DNA of 64,000 nt from Closterium sp. NIES-65 (Eukaryota; Streptophyta; Zygnematophyceae; Desmidiales; Closteriaceae). The notes under the pieces were generated by a model. The model was not told the DNA's origin, ran no database searches, and saw only the letters and a list, made by a program, of their open reading frames with translations. Position numbers and translations under genes: made by a program. Below are positions 54,540-64,000 of the stretch, one piece after another. Each line of letters starts with the position of its first letter. Positions within the stretch are counted from its first letter, which is position 1. Where the stretch lies: assembly GCA_948144175.1 (NCBI GenBank), contig CANXME010002497.1, positions 682,001 to 746,000 on the forward strand, given 5' to 3'.

Positions 54540-55540
54540 GAGACCGTAGACTGGTCGCCTGAGGCTCCACTGGGTACCAGGAGGAAACGACCCAGTGAAG
54601 CCAGGTGGGCGGCGCAGCCAGATCTCCTCGTGCAGGCTGCCCTGCAAGAAAGCTGTGCTGAAGTCAAGAGAGTGGAGCTCGTAGTCACGCTGAGCGGCGA
54701 CGTGTAGCAGAACCCGAAGAGTGGTCATCTTCGGGGTCGGGGAGAAGGTCTGGAAGAAGTCAACTCCCTCTCGCTGACTGAAGCCTCGTGCAACGTAACG
54801 CGCCTTGAAGACAGGCGGAGAGCCCGGCGGCCGCTTCACCCTGAAAATCCACATGCCACTGACGATGTTCGCCCCAGGTGGGGGAACCTCGTCGACGTAG
54901 GTGCCAGTGGACTTCCAGGAAGCCATCTCTGTGTCCATGGCTGACTGCCACTGAGAGGAGTAGGGACCGGCCATCGCCTCTGCGTAAGAGCGTGGGGTCG
55001 GGATGTCTGGTGCATCCGGGTCTCCCTCAGGGGCAACAAGCATGGACACGAGATGGGGCAAAGCAGCGGCAAGGCAACTAAACTCCTCCTGTCTGTCCTC
55101 AAGAACGTCCGTGCCAAGAGCACACTCACCCCCGACGGACGGAGGACAGACAGACGCAGACTCAGCAACAAGACTCGCAGCGTAGTCTAGACGACACGCA
55201 GCTGCAAAGTCGACAAGCTCAGTGACTAAGGCAGACGCAGCAGCGGACTCAAAGGAAGGGTCAGTGACAACTGTAGCCAGGAGACGTGTGACAGTAGGAC
55301 TGGGAGCGCGAAGGGTGTCTGACTCCGGGTCAGCAAGAGCAGGAAGAGAGGACGCAGGAGGCGACGGGAGAGCGACACGCTGTGGAGCAGTGGACTGACG
55401 AAGCGCCATCTGGTGAGTGCCTGGGACAGCAGGAGGACGCTGACGCTAGACACGACTACCAGTGGTAGTAGCACGACCAGGCGACGCTCGACGAGACGCA
55501 GGTGACACAGGACGTGACGCAGGCTCACGTCTCTCAGCAA
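54540..55540 (-). pseudogene. RT part of E10
   Basis: VTRLLATVVTDPSFESAAAS near 55235-55295, then ANIVSGMWIFRVKRPPGSPP near 54820-54880. FKARYVARGFSQREGVDFFQ is near 54760-54820, LHSLDFSTAFLQGSLHEEIW near 54620-54680, and GTQWSLRRPVYGLR at the end near 54540. The YVDD box is not seen in this span. Fossil. Confidence 0.8.
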
Positions 55541-57490
55541 GACCTCCAGTCGGACCAGTGTAAGGAGTAGGCACTGGGAGTGGGGAGGCAGGCGGTAACT
55601 GTGGCTGTGACTGGACAGACGGCGGACACTCTAAGGCGAGAGGAGGACAAGGAGGAGGAGTCTGACCAAGAACCTGCTGAAGGAGCGGAACGAAGAACGG
55701 CCGTGGCCGTGCAGCAACTCCCGAACCAGTAGAGACACCAGCGGCAGGGTCCTCAGCACCAGCAGAAGCTCCACCCTCCGGGTCCCCCACTCCAGCGGCA
55801 GCAGCAGCACCTCCAGCAGCACCAGCAGCACCTCCAGCAGCAGCAGCACCTCCAGCAGCAGGGTCCGCAGCACCCACAGCAGCTCCAACGCCCGGGTCCT
55901 CAGTACGAGCAGCACCTCTAGCAGCACCGCCAGCAGCAGCAGCACCTCCAGCACCAGGGTCCGCAGCACCCGCAGCAGCGTCAACTCCGGGGACCCCAGC
56001 ACCAGCAGCTCCACTCCGGAGACTGATGTGCCGAGCGTACCACTCTCGAAGCTGTGGGGAAGAGGGCGGCTCCCGCCGTGGTGGGGAAACACGAGTACCA
56101 ACTCCAGTAGCACCACGAGCCCGAGACGTACCCTGCCGGAGGCTGCAGTACCGTGAGTACCACTCACGTAGCTGCTGCTAAGAGGGAGGTCCTCCAGGCG
56201 CCTCACAGTCAACTGCAACACCACCAGGCTCAGCACCCCCAGACTCAGCAACGCCAGGCTCAGTACCCCCAGACCCAGCACCCCCAGGCTCAGCACCCCC
56301 AGTCTCAGCACCCCCAGACTCAGCACCCCAGGCTCCACCCGCTCAGGCTCCGCACGCTCAGGCTCCGCACGCTCAGGCTCAGCACCTCTAGCAGGACGCG
56401 AGTCGACAGCTACCTCGGCAGGCTCAACCGGGTCTACCTGAGAGACACCTGAGGGAGCGGCACCCTGAGGGGGAAGGGGGTCTACCACTGCAGCACCTGG
56501 CGCGAGGAAGAGAGGCGGGGGAGGGAGCGGGGCAGTGCGGTAGGGGAAGAGGCGGTAGAAGGGCACGGACTCGTCAAAAGTAACGTCCTGAGAGGGGAAG
56601 ACGCGGTGCGAGGCGGGGTGGTAAAAATGCCAGCCAGACGCATCCGGGACAAAGCCAAGAAAGACACAAGGAGCAGTGCGGGAGGAGAGCTTGTCCGCAG
56701 ACGTGTTGCGAACAAAAGCTCGGAATCCCCAGACACGGAAGCGTGACGCATCGCCAACCTCCCCCGTCCACAGCAATGTGGGCGAGGTCTCCGGAGAGGA
56801 GACACGGGGCCAGAGGTTGAGCTGATGCGCAGCGTACCGGACCACAAACGGCCACAGAAAGTGGGGGGCAGCCGCGTGGACTAAGGAGGTACGAGCGACC
56901 TCCATGACCAAGCCAATGCGGCGCTCAGCAACCCCATTCTGCTGTGGAGAGGCCGGAAGCGTGAACGACTGGCGAATGCCGTGCTCGGCACAGTAGGCTG
57001 CCAAGAGGTCGGAGGAGAACTCGCCACCTCTGTCAGAGTGCAAGCGCAGGACAGGAAACTCCGAGCGAAAACGCTCTCGCAGCTGAAGACGTGCTCTGCT
57101 GATCCAAGGGATCAGGACATCAGGGACTTCACCCTTGGTGCGCAAGGGGAAGACCGTGGTGTAGCGCGAGTAGTCGTCAACGACGATCAAGAAGTACCTC
57201 TCCTGGCCCTGACCACGAACGCGGGCTGGGCCCCACACGTCCATGTGGAGCGTCTGCTAAGGAGCTGTCGTCGGGGGGAACGAGGAGGAGTGAGGGGCAG
57301 CGCGCTGCCGCCCCTCGACACAGGGAAGACAAGGAGGAGCAAGGGAGGGTGGGAGGGGAGGGAGTACCCGAGGAAGACCAGAGACAAGGTACCGGGAGTG
57401 CATGCCCCGAAGGCGCTGCACTGACGGGTGACCAAGTCGGTGGTGCCAGAGGACAGTCTTGTGCGCTAGAGAGCGACACGAGCAGGGGGC
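55541..57490 (-). pseudogene. Integrase and linker of E10
   Basis: MDVWGPARVRGQGQERYFLI from 57244, VDDYSRYTTVFPLRTKGEVP, and LHSDRGGEFSSDLLAAYCAE near 56990-57050. SPQQNGVAERRIGLVMEVAR (near 56900-56960) carries the third catalytic residue, followed by WPFVVRYAAHQLNLWPRVSS. The linker has AEPERAEPERVEPG repeats, two further LREWY-type motifs (near 56035-56065 and 56150-56185), and an Ala/Gly-rich region. Integrase wording is the best preserved of the lineage here. Fossil. Confidence 0.85.
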
Positions 57491-59383
57491 AGACAGCTGA
57501 CCTGACGCAGACGCAGACGCAGACGCCGCTACCTGAGGGGACTCAGTGGTCAGTGTGTACAGGTCCGACCCCGGCTGCCGAGTGAAGGTAGCCAGGTGAC
57601 GGCCCGTCCGAGCACACGTGCAGTGTGTCACACGCTCGTAGGCAGGGGTGAACTGGTGAACACCCCCATCCTGAAGCGCACAACCCGCCACCAAGTTCGT
57701 AGAGAACGAGGGGAGGTGGAGACCTGACAGTGTGCCCAACGGGACAGCAGGACAAGGAAGGACAGTGGAGGAGGTCGCAATGACCGGACCCCCAGAGGGG
57801 TCAGCGAGCGAGACAGCGACTGGTCGAGCAAGGGGCTCAAGAGCAGTGCGGTCACGAAAGAAACAGCGCGAAGCGCCTGAGTCTAGAGTGAAGGTGTGCA
57901 GTGCCTCAGTGGACTCAGTAGTACCTGGGGTGGCGGACACACAAGCACCTAGAGCAGTAGCCTCACTAGCACCTGGGGCAGCAGACACGCAAGCACCTAG
58001 GGCTGCAGCCTCACTCGTGCGGATGCCTGGGTCAGGCGGAACACACAGGTACTGGTCCTCCTCTCCACTAATAGTCAATGCATACATGGCTTTGAGAATA
58101 ACATCAAAATCAAGAGCATAGATATCGATATCCTTCTTGAGGAGATCAGCCCACTGAGGGAGCTCAGGAGCGTCAGGAAACTGAGCACGCCACGCGTCAT
58201 CTAGGCGGGAGAAGCAGCGCTGCGCAGTGTGCGCCCTCCCGCACGTCTGTCCCTTGCGGCGACCAGTGCGGATGACGTACGTGCAGCTAAGGCTACCCCC
58301 CCCACCCCCGTGCTGTAAGTACCACTCACGAAGTTCCTGGGAGGACTGAGGGTGCTGCGCGCTCTGGCCAGTGCCAGAGCCTCCACGACCACCACTGCCG
58401 CCTCCACCATGACCACCACCGCCCCTGCCGCCTCCACGTCCACTGCCGCCACCACCACCGCCCCCACCCCGGCCACCGCCGCCGCCGCTGCCTCCACCAC
58501 TCCCACCGCTGCCACTAGCCCCTCCAGCCCCGCCACCACCCCCACCGCCGCCACCACCCCCACCACCGCCTCCCCCGCCGTCACCCCCACCGCCCTTGCC
58601 TCCCCTGCCCTTGCCGCTGCGACGCCCGCTGGGAGCGGACGCAGAGCCGACCTGCTCAGCACCAAGGAGGTCGACAGCAGCAGCAGAGGCGACAGAGGGG
58701 AGCAGGGGGGAGGGGGAACACCCCTCGAAGAAAGGGGTGCGGGGGTCGCCACGAGAGGTACCTACAGCTACAATACTTTTCTCAGCTGCAAGTAGTTCCT
58801 TCTCTAGGGCGGTAATGGTGAGCTCAGTGGGGCAGCGAGCTAGGAATTGGTCCCTGACTGTACGCAGAGTGTCAGGGAGGCGGGTGACTAGGTGGTAGAG
58901 AGTGAGCTAGAGCGGGGGAGGGTTGGAGGCAAGAAACTCAGCGAGCATGGCGGCACGGAAGCGGGCATCACCAGTGCGGAGGTGAGTGATGAGGTCAGCG
59001 ACTGTCTGGAAGGCGGACAGGTCGGGGAACAGGTAGGGAAGCGAGAGGCGGCCTAGTGCAGCTGAGGCCGGGGAGGAGTAGCGCGCAACTACAGCAGTGT
59101 ACAGGGCCTGCGCAGTCTGATGCTGGCCAAAGTGCTCGCGCTCGTCGACTGGCAGGGAGTTGCGAATAGCAAAGCGGGCGTGGGCATCGCGAGTCTGCCA
59201 CTGTGAGCGAGCAGTAGCAGCAGCAGTAGTAGCAGGAGGAGGGACTGTGCCTAGTGCGTGATCGTACAGCGAGATATCCTCTCTGGCAGTGAGCTGGAGG
59301 AACAGGTGCAGATCATCGAGCCAGGTCTCAAACTTAATCGGGCGGCCCTCAGCATCGAACGAGAGAACTGGAGGGCTAGCCAT
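57257..59383 (-). pseudogene. Gag-protease of E10
   Basis: The Gag start is at 59383 (MASPPVLSFDAEGRPIKFET), followed by WLDDLHLFLQL and LSLPYLFPDLSAFQTVADLI. A Gly-rich tract lies at 58380-58600, an LREWY-type motif near 58320-58345, and a CCHC-like motif near 58215-58290. Protease LDSGASRCFFRDRTALEPL is near 57835-57895, and pre-integrase HHRLGHPSVQRLRGMHSRYL near 57395-57455. Fossil. Confidence 0.82.
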
Positions 59384-59475
59384 AGCTGAAGTAGCAGTAG
59401 CAGAAGTAGCAGTAGCAGTAGCAGTAGCAGCAGCGGTAGTAGTAGCAGTAGCAGTAGCAGTAGTGGTGCTGCTGC
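59384..59475. repeat. AGTAGC-type microsatellite
   Basis: A run of AGTAGC/AGCAGT hexamer and trinucleotide repeats immediately upstream (in element sense) of the E10 Gag start. Confidence 0.85.
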
Positions 59476-59479
59476 TCAG

Positions 59480-60170
59480 GTAAGGAGGGCGCGGCCCGGC
59501 TAGGACGGCGCGGCTCGGCTAGGGCGGCGCGGCTCGGCTGGGGCGGCGCGGCTCGGCTGGGGCGGCGCGGCTCGGCTGGTTCGCGCGGTTCGGCTCGGGT
59601 CGCGCAGTGCAGCTGGGGTCGCGCTGTGCGGCTCGGCCGTAGAGGGGCGAGCGCGGGAGGGGCCGTTCGGGGGCCGGTCGGGGCTAGCGCGGGGCCATTT
59701 GGGGGCCGTAGGAGGCTAGCGCGGGGCCTTAAGGGGCCGTGGGAGGCTAGCGCGGGGCCTGAAGGGGCCGTGGGAGGCTAGCGCGAGGCCTTACGGGGCC
59801 GTGGGAGGTTAGCGCGGGGGCCGCACGGGGCCGTTCGAGGCTAGCGCGGGGCCAATCGGGGCCGTAGGAGGCTAGCGCGGGGCCGTAGGTGGGCCGTGGG
59901 AGGCTAACGCGGGGCTACACGGGGCCGTTCGGGGCTAGCGCGGGGCCATAGGGGGCCGTGAGAGGCTAGCACGGGGCCGACGCGGGGCCTTAAGGGGCTA
60001 GCGCGGGGTCTTAAGACGGGGCCGTGAGAGGCCGTAAGGGGCGACGCGAGGGGGCGTGAGGGGCCTGAAGGTGCGACGCTAGGAACGAGGCGCACGAGGG
60101 CGCGAGGAAAAGGCGGCGCACGAGGGTGCGGCTAGCGGAAACGGTGGGCCCTAACGTTCCGGTCCTAGGT
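59480..60170. repeat. GC-rich tandem-repeat leader of E10
   Basis: CGGCGCGGCTCGGCTGGGG repeats (59490-59590), then units of about 30 bp with GAGGCTAGCGCGGGGCC (59672-60060). The 59672-60156 segment is duplicated at 54055-54539. Confidence 0.88.
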
Positions 60171-60192
60171 GGAACCTAGGCTCGTAATACCA

Positions 60193-60323
60193 TGTCAGAA
60201 TGAGAAACAGGAATGTCTGTGACTAGCAAGAACAACAGTACAAATATGAAACCCTAAACTGGTGTACCCCCTATGGTGTGACCCACTACAGCCTAGAACC
60301 ACACAAACATATAATGTTTGACA
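60193..60323 (-). repeat. 5' LTR of E10 with primer-binding site
   Basis: 131 bp, one-base indel against 53198-53329. On the minus strand it is followed by TGGTATTACGAGCC (60179-60192). Confidence 0.93.
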
Positions 60324-60740
60324 GGAGTTGGAGCTGCTGGAGCTTGAGCTGCTGGGGGTGCTGGCGCTGGTGGTGCTACTGGCACTGGTGCTTCTGAGGG
60401 TGCTGGAGTTGGCGCTGTTGGAGCTGGAGGTGCCGCTGCGGGTACTGGTGCTGTCCCTACTGGTTCTGGAGGCGCTGCGCGGCCGTGGCCGTACTTCGTT
60501 CCGCTCCTTGAGCAGGTTCTTGGTCTTCCGCCATCTACTGGTCCTGCTCCTCCCTTAGCGTGTCCACAGCCTGTCCAGTCGCAGTCACAGTTACAGCCGG
60601 CCTCCCCCCTGCCTGCTCCTTCTCCCTACACTGGTCCTACTGGAGGTCTTGCTGAGCGTCGTGAGCCTGCGTCTCGTCCTGCGTTGCCTGTTGGTGCTGC
60701 TCGCACCAGTGGTCGTGCTCCGCGTCCGCGTCCTCCTGCG
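60324..60740 (+). pseudogene. Linker remnant of E9 beyond E10
   Basis: Leu/Gly/Ala-rich linker wording, then the segment ending LVLLLP near 60540-60558 that precedes RT in E3 and E4. Similarity to E4 (22000-22180) stops near 60740. Fossil. Confidence 0.7.
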
Positions 60741-62090
60741 GTGACCGCGGGAAACCGCGGGTAACAGCGGGAAACCGCGGAAAGGGAAACCTTGGGAAAC
60801 TATGGGAAAGAGAGGGAGACGGGGAGAAAAGGCAGGACAAGGCGGAAAACAGCGCGTAAAGGGCACTTAGCCGTGCCTGGAGCGCGGAAAAATAAACTCG
60901 CCGCGCGTGCAGTGCGGAAAAGGCACTAAGCCGTGCCTGCAGCGCGAAAAAAGGGACTTAGCAGTGCCTGCAGCGTAGAAGGTGCAACTCGCCGCACTTG
61001 CAGCGCGGAAGAGGCAATTCGCCGCGCCTCTCAGCTGGCTGTGGCGAGCCTCTCACCAGGCAGTGCCGAGCCTCTCATGGTGAGCGATCCGTCGCCTGTC
61101 ATGTGGTGCGTGATCCGCCGCTTGGTGATGCTCACGTGGTGGTGGGAGAGGTACGTGAATGCTTTTCCGTCATCATAGGAACATGTGCCGTCGGATCAGC
61201 ACCACTCGTGTCTCGTCGCTGTCAAAGAGAAAACAAACAAAGAATTACATTTAGAACAAAAATAATAGAATGACCTGACGTAAATCTGAGAAAGGACGCC
61301 GCGTTACTCAGTACACACCGGCCAGCAGGGAGAGCGTGAGTTGTTGGGCGAAAGAAATCTGAGTCCGCGGAGAAACTCTGAAACTATTTCAATCTCTTAC
61401 TCGTTTTAGGCGCGCCTCAGTCGCTGGCGCTGTGTCTCGTGCGCATGTCGCGCTGTGTCTCGCGCGCATGTTGAGCTATGCCTTGCGCACATGTCGCGCT
61501 GTGTCTCACGCAGCGTCGCCACCGTGGTTGTAAGAAGTTTAGAGCTTCGATAAGAGGAAACTGAAAGTCTGGAGCGAGAGCATAGATGCTCGAGAGAAGA
61601 GCGCGCAGGTACTTGAGTGCAGGCTACTGAGCGATGACTATGTCTGGATACGAGAGAAAAAAGACGATCAAATCGAATGCGTTTTAGGAGATGGTGGGAG
61701 TTAGGATAGGAGAGAGAAGAAAGAGCGCAGGGTAGTTGGTTGAGTTGAAAGCTAGAGGGTGCAGGAAGGGACGCATGAAAATGTGACGTGGTGCGGACGT
61801 GGATGAAAATCGCAACCCTGCCTGCCCACAAATTATAGAGTAACATGCAGGGCAGGACGGAACAAAATAAGGCTTGTCTCGTTTTGATAATAAGAAAAGT
61901 AAGTTTGAGATAAAACATTGCGCGTAAAACAAAAAACACATAAACCAAATGTAGGGGATACTGACAAAAAACCCTCAAAAAATGATTATCAGGGGTGCGG
62001 TTCGTATCAAAAAATCGGCGAGCGCGTCTCAAAGCGCGACGCGCTACCGATATAATCAACGTGTAGAAACGCAATGCGCATCGACTTACA
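60741..62090. other. Unassigned DNA with short tandem repeats
   Basis: No gene recognised. 60745-60800 holds CGCGGGAAAC repeats. 60860-61040 holds about six units of about 30 bp (CACTTAGCCGTGCCTGCAGCGCGGAAAA type). 61430-61510 holds CGCTGTGTCTCGCGCGCATGT-type repeats. The rest (61520-62090) is AT-richer and featureless. A 222-codon minus-strand frame (61406-62074) shows no family features. Confidence 0.5.
60860..61040. repeat. About 30-bp tandem repeat, about six degenerate units
   Basis: Alternating GCACTTAGCCGTGCCTGCAG and AACTCGCCGCGC variants, each followed by a purine-rich GCGCGGAAAA spacer. Confidence 0.7.
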
Positions 62091-62216
62091 TGTCAAGAAT
62101 GAGGAATGAAATGAACTAGCAAGCATGTGGGTACAATTAGCAAAACCTAAAAGTGTTGTACCCCATATTGTCTACCCCACTACAGCCTACACAGACTATA
62201 GCATATGAGTTTGACA
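62091..62216 (-). repeat. 3' LTR of E11
   Basis: 126 bp, TGTCAAGAATGAGG to GAGTTTGACA on the plus strand, followed by CCCCCATAGGCAAAGTGGGGG. Confidence 0.85.
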
Positions 62217-62414
62217 CACCCCCATAGGCAAAGTGGGGGAGAACAAGAGGTCACAAGACCAGTCAAGCAAAGCAAAGCAAGCTCAGGGTGGATCACAATG
62301 TCACCACACATTCCGAGCACAAGTTCAAAGGCTATAAGGCCAGTTCACATGCAAGATCATATATAAAGGTAAACAAGCAAGTGTAGGTATAGAAAGATCA
62401 CAGTACAAGCAAGG

Positions 62415-63818
62415 TCAAGAAGTGAGCAAGTGAGGCCAAGTAGGCACAAGACCTAGCATCGTACAGAGACGCTGATGATTACAAGGCGGAAGTGCCTTAG
62501 TGAAGATATCAGCAATGTTGGCCTCAGAGGCCACGTAAGCAAGGTGCAGCTGACCACGCTGCTGCAGCTCACGAGAAAGGAAGTAGCGAAGAGCAATGTG
62601 CTTCGTTCTGTGCTCCAGTCTGTGCTCCCAACACAAGGCCAGCATGGCCTTGTTGTCTACGTACAGAACTGGAGGAGAACGAGGCGGCTCTCCTAGGTCA
62701 GTCAGCAAGTAGGTGAGCCAGCGTAGCTCCTGTGCAGCCATGGCCCCCGCGTAGATCTCAGCCTCACAGCAGGAGCCGAGAACAGAAGACGAGCGGGTAG
62801 ACCGCCACGAAACAGAGCCGGAGCCAAGGCTGAAGGTGTAACCCTGTGACGACCGCTGCAGAGCCTGGTCGTCAGCCCAAGAAGCGTGAGCGTGACCTGT
62901 GAGGACCACTCGACGTCGCCCTCCAAGCACTAGCCCCATGCCCGACGTACTGCACAAGTAGCGCAACACCCTCTTCGCTGCAGCCATGTGCTCTGGTCGG
63001 TGTCTCCCAGGAGCAACATAGCATGCCAAGATGCTAAGAGGGTATGCAAGGTCAGGTCGTGTGCAGGTCATCAGGTACATGAGGCAGCCAACAAGCTCTG
63101 GGTACGGGCCACTCGGCTCTACGGACTCATCGGAAGGCAGAGCTGAGAGCGAGTGGCGAGTAGACAGAGGAGTGGCCTGAGGCGAGGAGTACGTGAAGTC
63201 GAAGCGCTGAAGGACCTGCTGCACCATGTGTGACTGAGTCAGGGTAATGGTGCGCTGTGCTCTGTCCCGGGTGATCTGCAAGCCAAGGTAGCTGCGCAGT
63301 TCACCCAGGTCTGTGCACGTGTGTCTCTTCTGCAGCTCAGACTTCACGTGGGCGAGTCCAGTAGTGTCAGCAGTGGCAAAGACCAAGTCGTCGACGTACA
63401 CGAGGATGTAGAACGGCGGCAAAGAGGTGTCGGTGCGCAGAAACAGCGACGGGTCGGCTGTAGAAGGAGCAAACCCAAGAGCCGCAAGTGTAGTCCTCAG
63501 TGTGTCGTGCCACTCACGGGGCGCCTGGCGGAGACGGTAGAGTGGCCGCCGGAGGCTCCACTGGGTACCAGGAGGAAACGACCCAGTGAAGCCAGGTGGG
63601 CGGCGCAGCCAGATCTCCTCGTGAAGGCTGCCCTGCAGGAAAGCTGTGATGAAGTCAAGATAGTGAAGCTCGTAGTCGCGCTTAGCGGCTATGTGTAGCA
63701 GCACCCGAAGAGTGGTCATCTTCGGGGTGGGAGAGAAGGTCTGAAAGTAGTCAACTCCCTGCCACTGACTGAAGCATCGAGCCACGTAACGCGCCTTGAA
63801 GACAGGCGGAGAACCCGG
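62415..63818 (-). pseudogene. E11 RT-RNase H
   Basis: One long open frame. RT: FKARYVARCFSQWQGVDYFQ near 63755-63815, LDFITAFLQGSLHEEIWLRR near 63600-63665, and LVYVDDLVFATADTTGLAHV near 63345-63405. RNase H: LTGHAHASWADDQALQRSSQ near 62855-62915, CCEAEIYAGAMAAQELRWLT near 62715-62775, YVDNKAMLALCWEHRLEHRT near 62605-62665, and the terminal ANIADIFTKALPP near 62490-62530. The best-preserved RT/RNase H of this lineage in the window. Confidence 0.88.
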
Positions 63819-64000
63819 TGTCAGAATCCCAACCACTAGACCATTGGGATAAAAGGGCTTGTTTCAGTAGCGGGTCAGTGCGCCCATAACCCTCCAGTCG
63901 AACACGCCTGTAACCCTCTCTAGGATCAATCGGGCATCCATGGTGCAGATCTACTGACACCCCCCCACACTGGGAGGCCCAGGACTAAGCACAGCGGCAA
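63819..64000 (-). mobile_element. Second TRIM copy, running off the window
   Basis: Reverse-orientation copy of the TRIM at 39079-39457. The LTR (3' in element sense) is 63819-63959 (141 bp), followed by the purine tract and about 40 bp of internal region matching 39275-39315. It is inserted in the RT of E11. The last 74 bp of this LTR in element sense, including the A-box half of the tRNA-like structure, are identical to the right LTR at 39316-39457. The first half has many differences. Confidence 0.9.

Larger units (their letters stand above)
53198..60323 (-). mobile_element. E10: young short-LTR Ty1/Copia element nested in E9
   Basis: A 7,126-bp Copia element on the minus strand with a perfect 5-bp target duplication GGAGT (53193-53197 and 60324-60328). 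The LTRs (132 and 131 bp) appear identical apart from a one-base indel, making it the youngest paired-LTR insertion in the window. Parts are the 5' LTR, primer site (TGGTATTACGAGCC, 60179-60192), tandem-repeat leader, Gag, protease, integrase, linker, RT, RNase H, purine tract and 3' LTR. A 485-bp leader block occurs a second time at 54055-54539. Broken despite its youth, with few breaks. Confidence 0.94.
50366..60740 (+). mobile_element. E9: incomplete short-LTR Ty1/Copia element, split by E10
   Basis: A Copia element on the plus strand of the E1-E4 lineage, from a repeat-rich Gag C-terminal region through protease, integrase and linker. The linker is interrupted by E10 (53198-60323), resumes at 60324 and ends near 60740 against unrelated sequence. 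No LTR of its own lies in the window, and RT/RNase H are absent. Broken. Confidence 0.8.
62091..63818 (-). mobile_element. E11: 3' part of a short-LTR Ty1/Copia element, cut by a TRIM
   Basis: A Copia element of the E1-E4 lineage on the minus strand. Parts seen are RT, RNase H, purine tract and the 3' LTR (62091-62216). The RT is interrupted by the TRIM at 63819 and the rest lies beyond the window. The visible coding part looks nearly whole. TTACA (62086-62090) precedes the LTR as the candidate target duplication. Confidence 0.9.

Noticed and set aside
61406-62074. 222-codon minus-strand frame
   Set aside because: Composition is irregular and no domain is visible. Part of it overlaps short CGCGCATGT-type repeats, so it is likely chance.

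Overview
The window looks like repeat-rich, GC-rich nuclear DNA of a green-plant-lineage (streptophyte) eukaryote. The evidence is plant-type Ty1/Copia elements primed by initiator-methionine tRNA, a plant-type Mutator-like (MULE) transposase, and one open frame with a possible AP2-like segment. I cannot name the species; a charophyte alga or bryophyte is a guess. Nearly all of the window is LTR-retrotransposon fossil, and no conventional host gene is strongly supported.

Layout, left to right. E1 (1-1729, +) is the 3' end of a short-LTR Copia element. 1730-3337 is non-LTR DNA with a 338-codon open frame. E2 (3338-7538, -) is a short-LTR Copia copy. 7539-8234 is unassigned. An LTR-plus-leader fragment (8235-8800, +) abuts a MULE transposase gene (17012 down to 8989, -), which is split by Copia element E3 (9587-16296, -) with a 5-bp target duplication. 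17013-17592 is host-like DNA whose last 428 bp are repeated at 31033-31460, on the far side of element E4 (17593-31032, +). E4 is itself split by a different Copia element, E5 (23144-29647, -). 31461-32332 is unassigned. E6 (32333-46887, -) contains a solo LTR of another family (33901-34757) and a large-LTR Copia element E7 (37617-45370, +). E7 in turn carries a 379-bp TRIM (39079-39457). E8 (46888-50365, -) is a 5'-incomplete Copia element. E9 (50366-60740, +) is split by the young element E10 (53198-60323, -). 60741-62090 is unassigned with short tandem repeats. E11 (62091-63818, -) is cut by a second TRIM copy that runs off the window (63819-64000).

E1, E2, E3, E4, E6, E9, E10 and E11 form one lineage. 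Where the relevant part is present, they show 117-133 bp LTRs, a purine tract inside an inverted repeat, a 0.5-1 kb GC-rich tandem-repeat leader, a Gly-rich Gag with a CCHC-like motif of unusual spacing, and an LREWY/F motif that recurs between integrase and reverse transcriptase. E5, E7 and E8 are separate Copia lineages with ordinary zinc knuckles.

The most interesting signals are three. First, the TRIM has a tRNA-like Pol III promoter straddling its LTR/primer-site junction. Second, the E4 insertion carries a 12-nt tRNA-primer-like tail and is flanked by a 428-bp instead of a 5-bp duplication. Third, E10 holds a 485-bp leader duplication that appears older than its own LTR pair. All divergence figures were counted by eye.
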